A stretch of DNA of 64,000 bases from Enterocloster asparagiformis (GTDB lineage Bacteria > Bacillota > Clostridia > Lachnospirales > Lachnospiraceae), in assembly GCA_018380885.1 (NCBI GenBank), contig JAGZSY010000001.1, positions 1 to 64,000 on the forward strand, given 5' to 3'. Both the position numbers and the translations under genes were made by a program. The notes beneath the pieces were generated by a model that searched no databases, was not told where the DNA came from, and saw only the letters and a program-made list of their open reading frames with translations. Positions 17,143 through 26,343 of the stretch are shown in pieces (positions within the stretch are counted from its first letter, which is position 1; each line of letters opens with the position of its first letter).

Positions 17143-18729
17143 ATGTCAAAAACATACGACGTAATTATGGTAGGCGGCGGCCACAACGGACTTACCGTTG
17201 CCTGTTACCTGGCCAAGGCAGGGCTTGAGGTCTGCCTGATTGAGCAGAACGACAAGGTGGGAGGCGCAGTGATATCCAGAGAGGGTCTGACAGCCCCCGG
17301 CTTCATAAGTGACCCCTGCTCCACCCAGCACCATATTGCGCAGTTCAGTCCCACCTTAAAGGACGATGAACTGGGATTAATTTCCAAATATGGCCTGAAA
17401 TATATCTATCCGCCGGTACAGGAGAGCATCCTGTTCAGCGATGGAACGACCTTCAACATTTATCTGGATGTGGATAAGACCTGCGATGAGATCGCGAAAA
17501 AATACGGCCAGCACGACGCGGACGCCTACAAGCGCTTCTACCAGTGGGCCAGCTACGGCGTGGACACCATTGTGGCCGGATTCTTCAATCCCGCGCCCGC
17601 GTACGGTCTGTACGCGTCCATGATGGACAGCAGCGACGAGAGCCGCGAGCTCCTGCGCGCCAGCCGTATGAGTTGCCTGGATGTGCTCAACGAGTGGTTT
17701 GACAACGACAAGGTAAAGATCGGCATGCTCCGCTGGATGAGCGAGACCATGGTCAACCCCAAGACTCCGGGCACCGGCGTGACCGCGTTTACCTTCATCG
17801 GGCTGGGGCACCGGCTGCCCGGCACAGGAATGCCGGTGGGCGGATCAGGAAAGCTCAGCGAGGCGATGGAGGCCTTCCTTAAGGATCACGGCGCAACCAT
17901 TATGCTGAACAGCTCAGTGAAGGAATTTATCGTCGAGAGCGGCGAGTGTAAGGGCGTCCGCTTGGAGAGCGGCGAGGAGATCATGGCCAGGAAGATGTGC
18001 GTCGCGGACTTAAACATCAAACAGGTATTCCCCAACATGATCGGCGCCTCCAATCTGCCGGACGGATTTGTCCACAAGGTGGAGCGGCTGCGCCCGGCAT
18101 CCTTTATGGCGTTCCAGCAGAGCGTCGCCCTGAAGGAGGCGCCCAGATTCAAGGCTGAGGACGACGCCTTAAACGAGGCGTTCTTTGTGGAATTCGCGCC
18201 TGACAATATGCTGGACTTCTGCCGCTTCTTCGACAACCTGGAGTACGGCATCCCGGGCGTGGCGCCTCTGGTATCCGTGCCCACCATCCACGATCCCAGC
18301 CGCGCGCCGGAGGGCAAGCACATCATGTACCTGTATGAGTACGCACCCTACAAGCGCAGGGACGGCAGAGACTGGGATGAGGTGAAGGATGAATTTGCGG
18401 ATGAAATATACGACTATGTGAGCAAGTACTGTACCAACATGGACCGCAGCAACATAATCGGCAAATGGGTCATGTCCCCCAAGGATTTGGAGCGAATGAA
18501 TCCGGCCATGGTCATGGGCGATATCGGCCATATCGGAAGCTACGCGGAGCAGATGCTGGGCGACCGACCGCTGCCGCGCTACAACTACAATACTCCGGTG
18601 GATAAGCTGATGATGTGCGGCCCCAGCACCCATCCGGGCTGCGGCGTGACCTGCGGAGGCCGTGCGGCCGCCACGGCGATTCTGGAGGAGATGGGCTTCA
18701 TGATTGAGGACGTTGTGCAGAAAGACTGA
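17143..18729 (+). CDS. Phytoene-desaturase-like NAD(P)/FAD-dependent oxidoreductase
   Basis: 528 aa from ATG 17143 (GAGGAGGAATAAG). The N-terminus has the Rossmann FAD motif VGGGHNGLTVACYLAKAGLEV with a distal acidic residue and KVGGAV, and the C-terminus the second FAD segment MCGPSTHPGCGVTCGGRAAA. This is the crtI/PYROXD2-like amine-oxidase group, which often desaturates or isomerises C-C bonds. No carotenoid genes are present, so a carotenoid role is unlikely; the substrate is more likely the compound catabolised by this cluster. Confidence 0.82.
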   Translation: MSKTYDVIMVGGGHNGLTVACYLAKAGLEVCLIEQNDKVGGAVISREGLTAPGFISDPCSTQHHIAQFSPTLKDDELGLISKYGLKYIYPPVQESILFSDGTTFNIYLDVDKTCDEIAKKYGQHDADAYKRFYQWASYGVDTIVAGFFNPAPAYGLYASMMDSSDESRELLRASRMSCLDVLNEWFDNDKVKIGMLRWMSETMVNPKTPGTGVTAFTFIGLGHRLPGTGMPVGGSGKLSEAMEAFLKDHGATIMLNSSVKEFIVESGECKGVRLESGEEIMARKMCVADLNIKQVFPNMIGASNLPDGFVHKVERLRPASFMAFQQSVALKEAPRFKAEDDALNEAFFVEFAPDNMLDFCRFFDNLEYGIPGVAPLVSVPTIHDPSRAPEGKHIMYLYEYAPYKRRDGRDWDEVKDEFADEIYDYVSKYCTNMDRSNIIGKWVMSPKDLERMNPAMVMGDIGHIGSYAEQMLGDRPLPRYNYNTPVDKLMMCGPSTHPGCGVTCGGRAAATAILEEMGFMIEDVVQKD

Positions 18730-18754
18730 TGGCGGACAAGGAGCGTGAAACGAT

Positions 18755-19162
18755 ATGAAGATGTATTCAAAAGAAGGCCAGTGCATGGTCGACGTGAGAA
18801 GGGTGGAGCGCGACGGGGATAACATCGTCATGACCGCAAAGCTCATGGGCGCGTATTCCATGAAAATCTATCTGCGCCCGGAAGAGCTTCGGGAGGCGTT
18901 AAAGCTGGTCAACTGGGAGCTGCTGTCCGGCATCCCGGAGCTGATGATCAAGGGGACAAGGGGGGAGGATACGCTGCGCGCCATCGGCGCCAATCTGGCT
19001 TCCCTGACAGGGGAAAATGTCAAGCTTGTGCTGGGACCCAACGGGGCGGAGCGCATCTGCCAGATCGGGAAGGCGGTGGGCATCAACACCATGGAGAGTC
19101 TGGTGGAAAACGGCCTGCTTCTCCTTCAGGTGATTCTGGAAAATAAGGAACAAAAAAAGTAG
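18755..19162 (+). CDS. Unknown 135-aa protein in the flavoenzyme cluster
   Basis: Not recognised. A soluble protein with no signal peptide, membrane segment or metal-binding cysteine cluster. The first half looks beta-rich (MVDVRRVERDGDNIVMTAKLMGAYSMKIYL), the middle reads as helices (PEELREALKLVNWELLSGIPELM) and a C-terminal helical part ends in EQKK. It has a good ribosome site (AAGGAGCG) and lies 25 bases after the flavoprotein gene, so it is co-transcribed and may be a small subunit or chaperone of a neighbouring enzyme (inference). Confidence 0.75.
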   Translation: MKMYSKEGQCMVDVRRVERDGDNIVMTAKLMGAYSMKIYLRPEELREALKLVNWELLSGIPELMIKGTRGEDTLRAIGANLASLTGENVKLVLGPNGAERICQIGKAVGINTMESLVENGLLLLQVILENKEQKK

Positions 19163-19203
19163 CAGCTGGCAATCGCACATTAAATAATGCAGGAGGGGTT
19201 ATC

Positions 19204-19953
19204 ATGTTGCAATTAAAAAAGTATCCGCTTGGCTCCCGGGCAATTTTCGGGATGATTACGCCCAGCCACGACACGGGCTATGGTTCCTATGAGTTTGAGG
19301 TGATGTGCCCGGAGGGGGTGGTGACCTTAGACGGCCGCTGCATGGTGCGCAACTTAACGCCCAAGGAGCTGCAGCGCGCATCCCAGGACGCTGTGGGGGA
19401 GGCTGAGAAGCTGGCCACCGCGCACTGCGACGTTATCAACTATATTGCCACCGCCACCTGTTTTGCGCTGGGCAATGACGGCGAGGATTTTATTGTGAAG
19501 CAGATGGAGGCGAAGACAGGGATTCCCTGTACCTCCGGGGGAAAGGCGGTGGCCGAGGCTCTGAAATTCATGGGCGCCAAAAAGATCCTGCTGTTCACCT
19601 GCTACAATGAGGAGGTGGCAGAATCCTGCCGGACCTATTTCGGCAACGAGGGATTTGAGATTGTAGGGGAAGAGAATATGAGCTTTGTAAATCCTGCGGA
19701 TGTCAACAAGGTGGAGCCGTTAAAAATCCTGGCCCACATTGTCAGGCTGGCCGAGGAGCATCCGCAGGCTGAGGGAGTGTTCTGCGTGGGCGGCTGCTTC
19801 CGCACCCTGGAGATCATCGACGATCTGGAGAAGATCATTAAAATCCCGGTCGTGGGAACGCAGCAGGCCAATATGTGGAAATGCCTGCAGATGGTTGGCA
19901 TCGGCGACAAGATGCCCCAGTTCGGGAGACTGCTGGGGGCGGACCGGCTGTAA
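19204..19953 (+). CDS. Maleate isomerase / Asp-Glu racemase superfamily enzyme
   Basis: 249 aa. The fold family includes maleate cis-trans isomerase, arylmalonate decarboxylase and Asp/Glu racemases, which use one or two active-site cysteines. Both candidates are present: C86 in ATATCFALG and C198 in CVGGCFRTLE, favouring isomerase or racemase rather than the one-Cys decarboxylase. GGAGGGG precedes ATG 19204. Neighbouring flavoenzymes suggest it acts on an unsaturated or keto acid in the same pathway. Exact reaction unknown. Confidence 0.75.
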   Translation: MLQLKKYPLGSRAIFGMITPSHDTGYGSYEFEVMCPEGVVTLDGRCMVRNLTPKELQRASQDAVGEAEKLATAHCDVINYIATATCFALGNDGEDFIVKQMEAKTGIPCTSGGKAVAEALKFMGAKKILLFTCYNEEVAESCRTYFGNEGFEIVGEENMSFVNPADVNKVEPLKILAHIVRLAEEHPQAEGVFCVGGCFRTLEIIDDLEKIIKIPVVGTQQANMWKCLQMVGIGDKMPQFGRLLGADRL

Positions 19954-20052
19954 ATTAAATAAAGTAAAGTCATTCTACTTTGGGAATCGTTTAATCAAAC
20001 ATATCATTCAGAGATTGTTGTTCAATCAGAGGACAATGATAGGAGGACTCAT

Positions 20053-21600
20053 ATGAAGGGCATCATCAGCAGCAAGTTTCAGGCGGATTATGTGACCGAT
20101 GTGCTTGTGGTCGGATACGGCGGAGCCGGAGCGGTTTGTGCGGTTACGGCGTATGATTCCGGCGCAGAGGTTACGATTATCGAAAAAATGGATCAGGGAG
20201 GTGGGGCTACCCGCTTATCTTCAGGCGGCATATTTGTGGCAAAAGATGAGGAATTTGCAGATTATCTCGATAAAATATCCCAGCACAGGACGCGCAGGGA
20301 CGTGCTGGAGGTCTATGCGGAAAACGACAGACGTCTGGTTGAGGACATGGAGGCCTTCGGCTTGTCCGTCAGCTTTTGGAAGGGAAACAGTCAGGAGGTG
20401 TCCGTCTCCTACCCGCCGCTGGGGCGTCCCAGCTGGCCCAAGGTGAAGGGCGGCAACCTGATCCGCGTTCACGCCACGGACCCGGAGGAAAAGCCTGTGG
20501 ACCCGGACACATGGGCGAAAATGACCAACAATGAGCGGGTGTGGGCCAACGGCCGCACTTACGGCGTGCACTTGTGGAATCAGCTGAAAGCTATCACCGA
20601 GTCCCGGGACATTGATATCCAATACAACGTGCGGGCCAGGGAGCTGATCCAGAACGAGAAGGGAGAGGTCGTTGGGCTGATCGCCGAAAAGGACGGCCGG
20701 CAGGTGGTCTACAAGGCGAGAAAAGCCGTCATCATGTGTACCGGAGGCTTCGGCTCCAACGAACAGATGAAGGAGAATTATCTGTCCGCTCCCTTTGTGT
20801 ATCTGGGGACCAATGACTTCGCCACCGGCGACGGACAGATCATGTGCCAGAAGGCGGGAGCCAGGATGTGGCATATGAACGCCGCCTGCGGGCAGATTGC
20901 GTTTAAAGCTCCCGAGGTGGATCAGGCGTTCCAGGTGCGGGCTGTGGACGAAGCCTTTGTATGGGTGGATAAGCTGGGGCGGCGCTATGTCAACGAAGTG
21001 ACGGAGGTGCTGCACAATGCATGGAGAAACGCCTCCCTGTTCGACCCTCACAACAACATGGAAGATGGAAAAGACTGGCCCAGAGTGCCGATCTACATGA
21101 TTTTCGATGAGTCCATGCGCCAAAAAGCCCCGATTTCCAGGGACTGGAGGCCAAACAACGACTATAACTGGAGTCTGGACAACACGGAGGAGATCAAAAA
21201 GGGCTGGATCATCAAAGCGGACTCCCTGGAGGAGCTGGCCGAAAAAACGGGCATGGAGGCTTCCGTTCTGGAGCTGACCATCGCCAAGTTCAACGAGGCC
21301 TGCCGTACGGGCGCGGATGAGTTTGGCCGCGATCCCAAGACCATGAAACCGATTCGTCATGCTCCCTATTACGCGATGCCCTGGGTGCCCTGCCTGATCA
21401 GCACCTGCGGCGGAGCGGAGCACGACGCAGATTCACGGGTGGTGGATTACGAGGGAAATGTAATCCCGCGCCTCTACGCGGTAGGGGAGGTATCCACCGC
21501 TGTGGGCTGGCTCTATGAGGCGGGGTGGGGGCACTCCGAGCAGTTCATTTTCGGCAGGATTGCCGGAGCGAACGCTGCCGGGGAGATTCCGCTGGATTGA
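20053..21600 (+). CDS. FAD-binding oxidoreductase, fumarate reductase/3-ketosteroid dehydrogenase type
   Basis: 515 aa. FAD Rossmann motif VVGYGGAGAVCAVTAYDSGAEV near residues 19-40, EKMDQGGGATRLSSGG, the KAVIMCTGGFGSNEQM segment and the late LYAVGEVSTAVGW FAD loop define the FAD_binding_2 group (fumarate and urocanate reductases, ketosteroid dehydrogenases). No N-terminal FMN or heme domain and no Tat signal are present, so electrons must come from or go to a separate partner such as the ETF/Fix proteins encoded downstream (inference). Confidence 0.85.
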   Translation: MKGIISSKFQADYVTDVLVVGYGGAGAVCAVTAYDSGAEVTIIEKMDQGGGATRLSSGGIFVAKDEEFADYLDKISQHRTRRDVLEVYAENDRRLVEDMEAFGLSVSFWKGNSQEVSVSYPPLGRPSWPKVKGGNLIRVHATDPEEKPVDPDTWAKMTNNERVWANGRTYGVHLWNQLKAITESRDIDIQYNVRARELIQNEKGEVVGLIAEKDGRQVVYKARKAVIMCTGGFGSNEQMKENYLSAPFVYLGTNDFATGDGQIMCQKAGARMWHMNAACGQIAFKAPEVDQAFQVRAVDEAFVWVDKLGRRYVNEVTEVLHNAWRNASLFDPHNNMEDGKDWPRVPIYMIFDESMRQKAPISRDWRPNNDYNWSLDNTEEIKKGWIIKADSLEELAEKTGMEASVLELTIAKFNEACRTGADEFGRDPKTMKPIRHAPYYAMPWVPCLISTCGGAEHDADSRVVDYEGNVIPRLYAVGEVSTAVGWLYEAGWGHSEQFIFGRIAGANAAGEIPLD

Positions 21601-21631
21601 TCATCGGATATGAGGAGGGAAGGTACATACC

Positions 21632-22876
21632 ATGCAGGATAATCAGACAAATCAAAATGCAAATTCCAGTTACAAATGGGTCATGCTGGTGGTGGCGCTT
21701 GCGATTCAGATGAACGGCGCCTTTGCCATCCAGGCCATCGGACCATGCGGTTCTTTTATACGGGAGGATCTGAGTATGTCATACACTCAGTTCGGCCTGA
21801 TCTTTACAGCCATCAATTTCGGCACCATGCTGCTGATGACCTGGGCGGGGGCCCTGGCCGACAGGGGCAACATCCGCAAGATTTTCCTTGTCGGCGGCTG
21901 CGGTGTCGGCGTGGCTATGATAGTATGCGCCCTGGTGGCCAACGCCCCGTGGCAGCTGCTGCTGTTCCTGTTTATTGCGGGCCTGTTTAATTCCGTGGGC
22001 TCCCCGTGTTCTTCCAAACCCATTGCCGCCTGGTTCAGCGGCAAGGGAAAGGCCACTGCGATGGGCTTTAAGCAGTGCGCCATCCCGCTGGCCGGCCTGA
22101 TCTGCGGCGCGGTATTTCCGTCCGTGGCCTCTGTGCTGGGCTGGCATAAGATGTTCATGCTGGACGGCGTTTGGTGCTGTCTGCTGTCCATCGTCTGCTA
22201 CTTTTTATATAAGAATCCCGACGGCACCAGGGGCGATTCCGTACCCGGCGGCAAGGGAGGCGCGAATGTACGGCTGAAAGACATTCTCACCCGCGACCAG
22301 ATTCTGCTGGGCGTCGGCTGCCTGTTTTTAAACGGCGTGCAGTATGCGTTCTCCAATTATCTGGTGTCCTATATGTCGGAGGTGTTTACGGCCATGGCCA
22401 TCGCCTCGGCTGCGGTGCTGGCAGGCACTTACTATTCCATGACCAACCTGGGCGGAATCATCGGGCGTCTGGGCGTCGGGGCGATCAGCGACCGCCTGCT
22501 GGGCGGCCGGCGCAAGGGAATCCTCATCGCGGTCAATGTGGTTGCGGTTTTGATCGTGGTCGTGTTCGCCTTTGCCGGCAATGCGCTGCCCGCCGCGGTA
22601 ATTGGGGTGCTGGCCGTGCTGTTCGGTCTCACCGGAGTCAGCTTTACGGGGCTTCAGGTATCCTTTGCCATCGAGCTGGCCGGAGACTGGAAGGTGGCGG
22701 GAACCGCTTCCGGCTTTACCATGACCATGTGCTTTGCCGGCATGATGCTGTCGCCGCCCATATTCGGCGCGGTTCTGGATCGCGGCGGATGGACGATGGC
22801 CTGGATCTCTCTGGCTGTTATGGGCGTGATCGGCGTTCTGCTCCTTTTGCCGGTCAGGGAGCGCAAGGGAAAGTAG
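21632..22876 (+). CDS. MFS transporter
   Basis: 414 aa, 12 membrane helices. The loop 2-3 motif ADRGNIRKIF and the mid-protein GRLGVGAISDRLLGGRRKG (loop 8-9) are typical of the major facilitator superfamily; the overall look is that of small-organic-acid transporters. It starts 31 bases after the flavoprotein gene with GAGGAGGGAAGG upstream, so it is probably the importer (or exchanger) of the cluster's substrate. Confidence 0.85.
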   Translation: MQDNQTNQNANSSYKWVMLVVALAIQMNGAFAIQAIGPCGSFIREDLSMSYTQFGLIFTAINFGTMLLMTWAGALADRGNIRKIFLVGGCGVGVAMIVCALVANAPWQLLLFLFIAGLFNSVGSPCSSKPIAAWFSGKGKATAMGFKQCAIPLAGLICGAVFPSVASVLGWHKMFMLDGVWCCLLSIVCYFLYKNPDGTRGDSVPGGKGGANVRLKDILTRDQILLGVGCLFLNGVQYAFSNYLVSYMSEVFTAMAIASAAVLAGTYYSMTNLGGIIGRLGVGAISDRLLGGRRKGILIAVNVVAVLIVVVFAFAGNALPAAVIGVLAVLFGLTGVSFTGLQVSFAIELAGDWKVAGTASGFTMTMCFAGMMLSPPIFGAVLDRGGWTMAWISLAVMGVIGVLLLLPVRERKGK

Positions 22877-22975
22877 AAGAAATTTAAACTCGGTGTAGAT
22901 GCCGGAATTAAAACGGGGAACCAACGAAAAGAGAACATAAGCAGCCCGCGTATCTGATTGAGAGAAAGGTTGATT

Positions 22976-23566
22976 ATGATGTCAGAAGAGAAGACAATTA
23001 CGAAAGTTCCCCTGTGGCTTGCCACAGCAATCACGGTTATGGTTGCGTTGATTCCGGCATTTTTCTTTGGCGGCTATGCTTTTACCGCCTGGCTTGGATT
23101 CGTAGTCTGGGCTCAGTACTTTAAGACCGGCGATGGGCGGCCCGGCAACTGGAAAATTATCAGCCCCTGTCTGCTGGCAGGTTCGCTTAACGGGGCGCTG
23201 TATATCGCGGTGTCTGTGTTCCTGGCGCGGATTTTCGGCCGTGCGGCCGGGGAGGGGGAGATCGCCGCGTATGCCGGCTGGGCGGTCGGAGCGCTGGTCA
23301 CCACGCCGCTTTTAATCTGCCCCATGCAGGCCAGCGGACTGCTTATGAAGGGGTCGCTGTCCTATTTCAACGGCTACGCTATGGTTTTTGCCGCATATTT
23401 TACAGCCTCTTATCCCAGGGTGGGACCGCTGGATCATCCGTACTGGCCGGTGCTCCTCAGTCTGATCTGGGTCAATCTCATGGGCCAGTACGGATGGCTG
23501 ATCGGCTATCTGAATATTAAATTAACCTTTCCGAGGACGGTCATGGTCAAAAAGCAGGGAAACTGA
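22976..23566 (+). CDS. Small membrane protein, DUF1097-like
   Basis: 196 aa from ATG 22976 (GAGAGAAAGG upstream; a second ATG follows at once). About five to six hydrophobic segments, with a conserved-looking GFVVWAQYFKTGDG turn after the second helix. It resembles DUF1097 inner-membrane proteins, whose function is unknown. Its place between the MFS gene and the quinone genes suggests a transport accessory or membrane partner. Confidence 0.6.
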   Translation: MMSEEKTITKVPLWLATAITVMVALIPAFFFGGYAFTAWLGFVVWAQYFKTGDGRPGNWKIISPCLLAGSLNGALYIAVSVFLARIFGRAAGEGEIAAYAGWAVGALVTTPLLICPMQASGLLMKGSLSYFNGYAMVFAAYFTASYPRVGPLDHPYWPVLLSLIWVNLMGQYGWLIGYLNIKLTFPRTVMVKKQGN

Positions 23567-23585
23567 ACTGACAGGAGAATGGTAT

Positions 23586-24584
23586 ATGGCAGAGAAAATC
23601 ACAATCGACAGAGAGTTGCTGGAACAATGGATGCATACGGTGAACCATTATATGGATCTCTATTCCGCCCATCCATTTGACGGTCTGGAGGTGGGAGCCG
23701 TGCTGGAGGAGGCCACCGCCACCCGCGGAAAAATGCTGCGCCCGCGGCTTCTGCTTTTGGCTGCGGCCTTCGGACCGGAGTTTGAGAGCCGGAAGGAGCG
23801 CCTGTGCAAGCTGGCCGCCATGGTGGAGCTGACCCACATGGCCTCGCTGATCCACGACGACATTGTGGACGATGCGCCCAGCCGGAGAGGAAAGCCCTCG
23901 CTGCAGCACCGGTACGGCAAAAATGCGGCGGTTTACGCGGGGGACTATCTCATGAGCCGCATCAGCTACCATGTGGCGACTGAGGATATGAACCGGCCGG
24001 GCGCGGTTATGGCCAGGACCGTGGAGGAAATGTGCGCGGGAGAAATCGGCCAGTCCCGGTGCAGATACCGGGAGGATATGACGCTGTCGGATTATATGCG
24101 AAATATCCACGGAAAAACGGCCGCCCTGTTCATGGCGGCCTGCCGGATCGGCGCAGAGGAGAGCGGCTGCGGCGCTGAGGTGATCCGCCGGCTGGAGGAG
24201 TTTGCCGAATGCCTGGGCATCATGTTCCAGTTAAAGGACGATCTGATGGACTTTACGTCCGACGCCCGGACCATGGGCAAGGAGGCGCACAAGGATTTCC
24301 GCGAAGGCATCTACACCATGCCTGTTTTGTGGGTTTTGCAGTATCCCCAGGGAAAGGAACAGCTGCTGCCCATCCTCAAAGCAAACGCGGCCGGAACCCT
24401 CACGGACGATCAGCTGGCGCAGATGGAGCAGCTGGTGGAGCGGCTGGGCGGCGTGCAGGCCGCCTGGGATGAGATACGCCGTCTGCAGAAAAATGCCGAG
24501 AGCCTTCTGCGCACCCATCTGCCCCAGGTGCGGCCCTCCGCGGATTTGATGGCTATGGTGCGCAAGCTGGGAAAGGATCTGTGA
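23586..24584 (+). CDS. Polyprenyl diphosphate synthase
   Basis: 332 aa trans-isoprenyl diphosphate synthase. The first Asp-rich motif is HDDIVDD (D91-D96) and the second is FQLKDDLMD (near 210-218); RGKMLRPRL contains the substrate-binding Arg. It would elongate isopentenyl units to the side chain used by the UbiA protein encoded 1 base downstream. The residue pattern fits long-chain (heptaprenyl/octaprenyl) enzymes, but chain length cannot be read securely. Confidence 0.9.
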   Translation: MAEKITIDRELLEQWMHTVNHYMDLYSAHPFDGLEVGAVLEEATATRGKMLRPRLLLLAAAFGPEFESRKERLCKLAAMVELTHMASLIHDDIVDDAPSRRGKPSLQHRYGKNAAVYAGDYLMSRISYHVATEDMNRPGAVMARTVEEMCAGEIGQSRCRYREDMTLSDYMRNIHGKTAALFMAACRIGAEESGCGAEVIRRLEEFAECLGIMFQLKDDLMDFTSDARTMGKEAHKDFREGIYTMPVLWVLQYPQGKEQLLPILKANAAGTLTDDQLAQMEQLVERLGGVQAAWDEIRRLQKNAESLLRTHLPQVRPSADLMAMVRKLGKDL

Positions 24585-24585
24585 G

Positions 24586-25497
24586 ATGGATTACGAGAAG
24601 CTGACTGTAAAAACAGCGGTTCAGCTGGCCGCGCCCCACACCTGGGCCGCCTCCCTGCTGCCGGCTCTGTTCGGAGTCCTGTACGCCATCCGTGCCGGCG
24701 CGGCATTGGGCCTTATGCTGGCCGCAGCCCTGATGGCTATCTGCGTGCTGATGCAGTCGGGCGTCAACACGATCAATGATTTTTTTGACTATGTGAAGGG
24801 GACGGACAGCCGGGAAGACTGCCTGGAGCAGTCCGACGCGGTGCTGGTATATCATCGGCTCCGGCCTGCCTGTGTGCTGGCGCTGGGTTTCGGATTTCTG
24901 GGCGCTGCCGCCTGTCTGGGGCTGTATGTGATCCTGAAGTCCGGCCCTGCTCCGCTGGCGGTTGGCGTTGTGGGAGGGATCGCAGTGCTGCTGTATTCCG
25001 GCGGCCCGCTTCCCCTGTCCTATCTGCCGGTGGGGGAGCTGGTATCCGGCGTGATCATGGGCGGATTCATTCCACTGGGAATTTTGGCCGCCGCCTGCGG
25101 GCGCCTGTGTTTTCAGATTCTAACCCCATCGCTTCCGTTCATACTGGGCATTGCCCTGATCATGATGAGCAACAATGGCTGCGACATCGAGAAGGACAGG
25201 GCTGCGGGCCGCCGTACGCTGCCGGTCCTGCTGGGCAGGAGGCGCACCAGGATTGTGTTCCTGGGCGCCGTCATTGTCTGGCTGGCGGCGATCTGCCTGC
25301 TGCCGTGGCTTCAGTATGGCCTGCGCGGGCTGGTGTCCCCGGCCGCGCTGGTTCTCTTTGGCCGCCGGCCCTTTGGGGAACTGCTGAAAGCGCCTATGAC
25401 ACAGCAGCAGCGCGTGCGCCAGATGAAATCTGTGCTTCGGGCCAACCTGGCGGGAAACGGAGCCTATATTCTGGCACTGGCAGCCGCGCTGGCATGA
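24586..25497 (+). CDS. UbiA-family prenyltransferase (MenA-like)
   Basis: 303 aa, about eight to nine membrane helices. First Asp motif N64-DFFDYVKGTD-74 and second motif NNGCDIEKDRAAGRRTLPVLLG match aromatic prenyltransferases, closest in style to 1,4-dihydroxy-2-naphthoate polyprenyltransferase (MenA). It attaches the polyprenyl chain to an aromatic acid in the membrane. It starts 1 base after the synthase stop. No genes for making the aromatic head group are in the window. Confidence 0.88.
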   Translation: MDYEKLTVKTAVQLAAPHTWAASLLPALFGVLYAIRAGAALGLMLAAALMAICVLMQSGVNTINDFFDYVKGTDSREDCLEQSDAVLVYHRLRPACVLALGFGFLGAAACLGLYVILKSGPAPLAVGVVGGIAVLLYSGGPLPLSYLPVGELVSGVIMGGFIPLGILAAACGRLCFQILTPSLPFILGIALIMMSNNGCDIEKDRAAGRRTLPVLLGRRRTRIVFLGAVIVWLAAICLLPWLQYGLRGLVSPAALVLFGRRPFGELLKAPMTQQQRVRQMKSVLRANLAGNGAYILALAAALA

Positions 25498-25540
25498 CAG
25501 CCGCTTTGAGGCCCACGGCTGCGGGGAGGAGGGGATCGGC

Positions 25541-26275
25541 ATGACAGCCGGGAATAGCTGGTGTACAGGGGAGAGCGGGAGCAAGAGAGACCGGGTCTAT
25601 CAGGTATTTGAGGCGATCTCCACCAATTATGATGCCGCCAACACGCGAATCAGTCTGGGGCTGCAGGGCCGCTGGAAAAAGCAGCTGGTCCGGGAAATCC
25701 TCGGCCGCACCCGGCCGACGGACCGCCTGCTGGATGTGTGCTGCGGCACAGGGGATATTGCCCTGGCCCTGGCGGCCGCCCGCCCGGACTGCAGGGTGGA
25801 CGGCATCGATTTTTCTCCTGCCATGCTGGAGGTGGCCCGCCGAAAAGGGTGCGGGCTGGGAAACCTGGTCTTTGCGCAGGGGGATGCCATGAAGCTGCCG
25901 TTTCCGGACGGAACATTCCAGGCGGCAGCCATATCCTTCGGGCTGCGCAATACTGCCTGCTACGGGCAGGTGCTGGGTGAAATGAAACGCGTGCTGAAGC
26001 CGGGCGGAACGCTCTATTGCCTGGATTCTTTTGTGCCGGACGGGGCGGCGGTGAGGCCCTTCTACCGATTCTATTTTCGCCGGCTTATGCCCCTGTTCGG
26101 GGGTGGATACAGGTACCGCAGAGAGTACCGGTGGCTTTGGCAGTCCACAGAGGACTTTCTCAGGAAAAAGCAGCTGACACAGCTGCTGGAGCAGACCGGA
26201 ATGCGGGGGGTGTCCTGCCGAAGCTATCTCTTCGGCGCCTGCGCGCTTCATATGGCGCAAAAATGTGATGATTGA
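25541..26275 (+). CDS. UbiE/COQ5-type quinone methyltransferase
   Basis: 244 aa class I SAM methyltransferase. Motif I LLDVCCGTGDIALAL, ISTNYDAANTRISLG near the start, and FGLRNT...MKRVLKPGG are hallmarks of UbiE/MenG, which methylates demethylmenaquinone. ATG 25541 is preceded by GGGGAGGAGGGGATCGGC. Third quinone gene in a row after the prenyl synthase and prenyltransferase, supporting a complete late menaquinone-type branch. Confidence 0.9.
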   Translation: MTAGNSWCTGESGSKRDRVYQVFEAISTNYDAANTRISLGLQGRWKKQLVREILGRTRPTDRLLDVCCGTGDIALALAAARPDCRVDGIDFSPAMLEVARRKGCGLGNLVFAQGDAMKLPFPDGTFQAAAISFGLRNTACYGQVLGEMKRVLKPGGTLYCLDSFVPDGAAVRPFYRFYFRRLMPLFGGGYRYRREYRWLWQSTEDFLRKKQLTQLLEQTGMRGVSCRSYLFGACALHMAQKCDD

Positions 26276-26343
26276 GTATATTCTGGAACGCACGGGAGAC
26301 CGGAACACGGCGTCTGGGCGTTTATAACAAGGAGGATACAGGC

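Noticed and set aside
17143..18729. Carotenoid biosynthesis (CrtI) assignment
   Set aside because: No phytoene synthase is nearby; the crtI-like fold is shared by many other flavoenzymes.
20221..21423. 400-codon minus-strand open frame inside the FAD oxidoreductase gene
   Set aside because: Opposite-strand shadow; no domain and no start signals.
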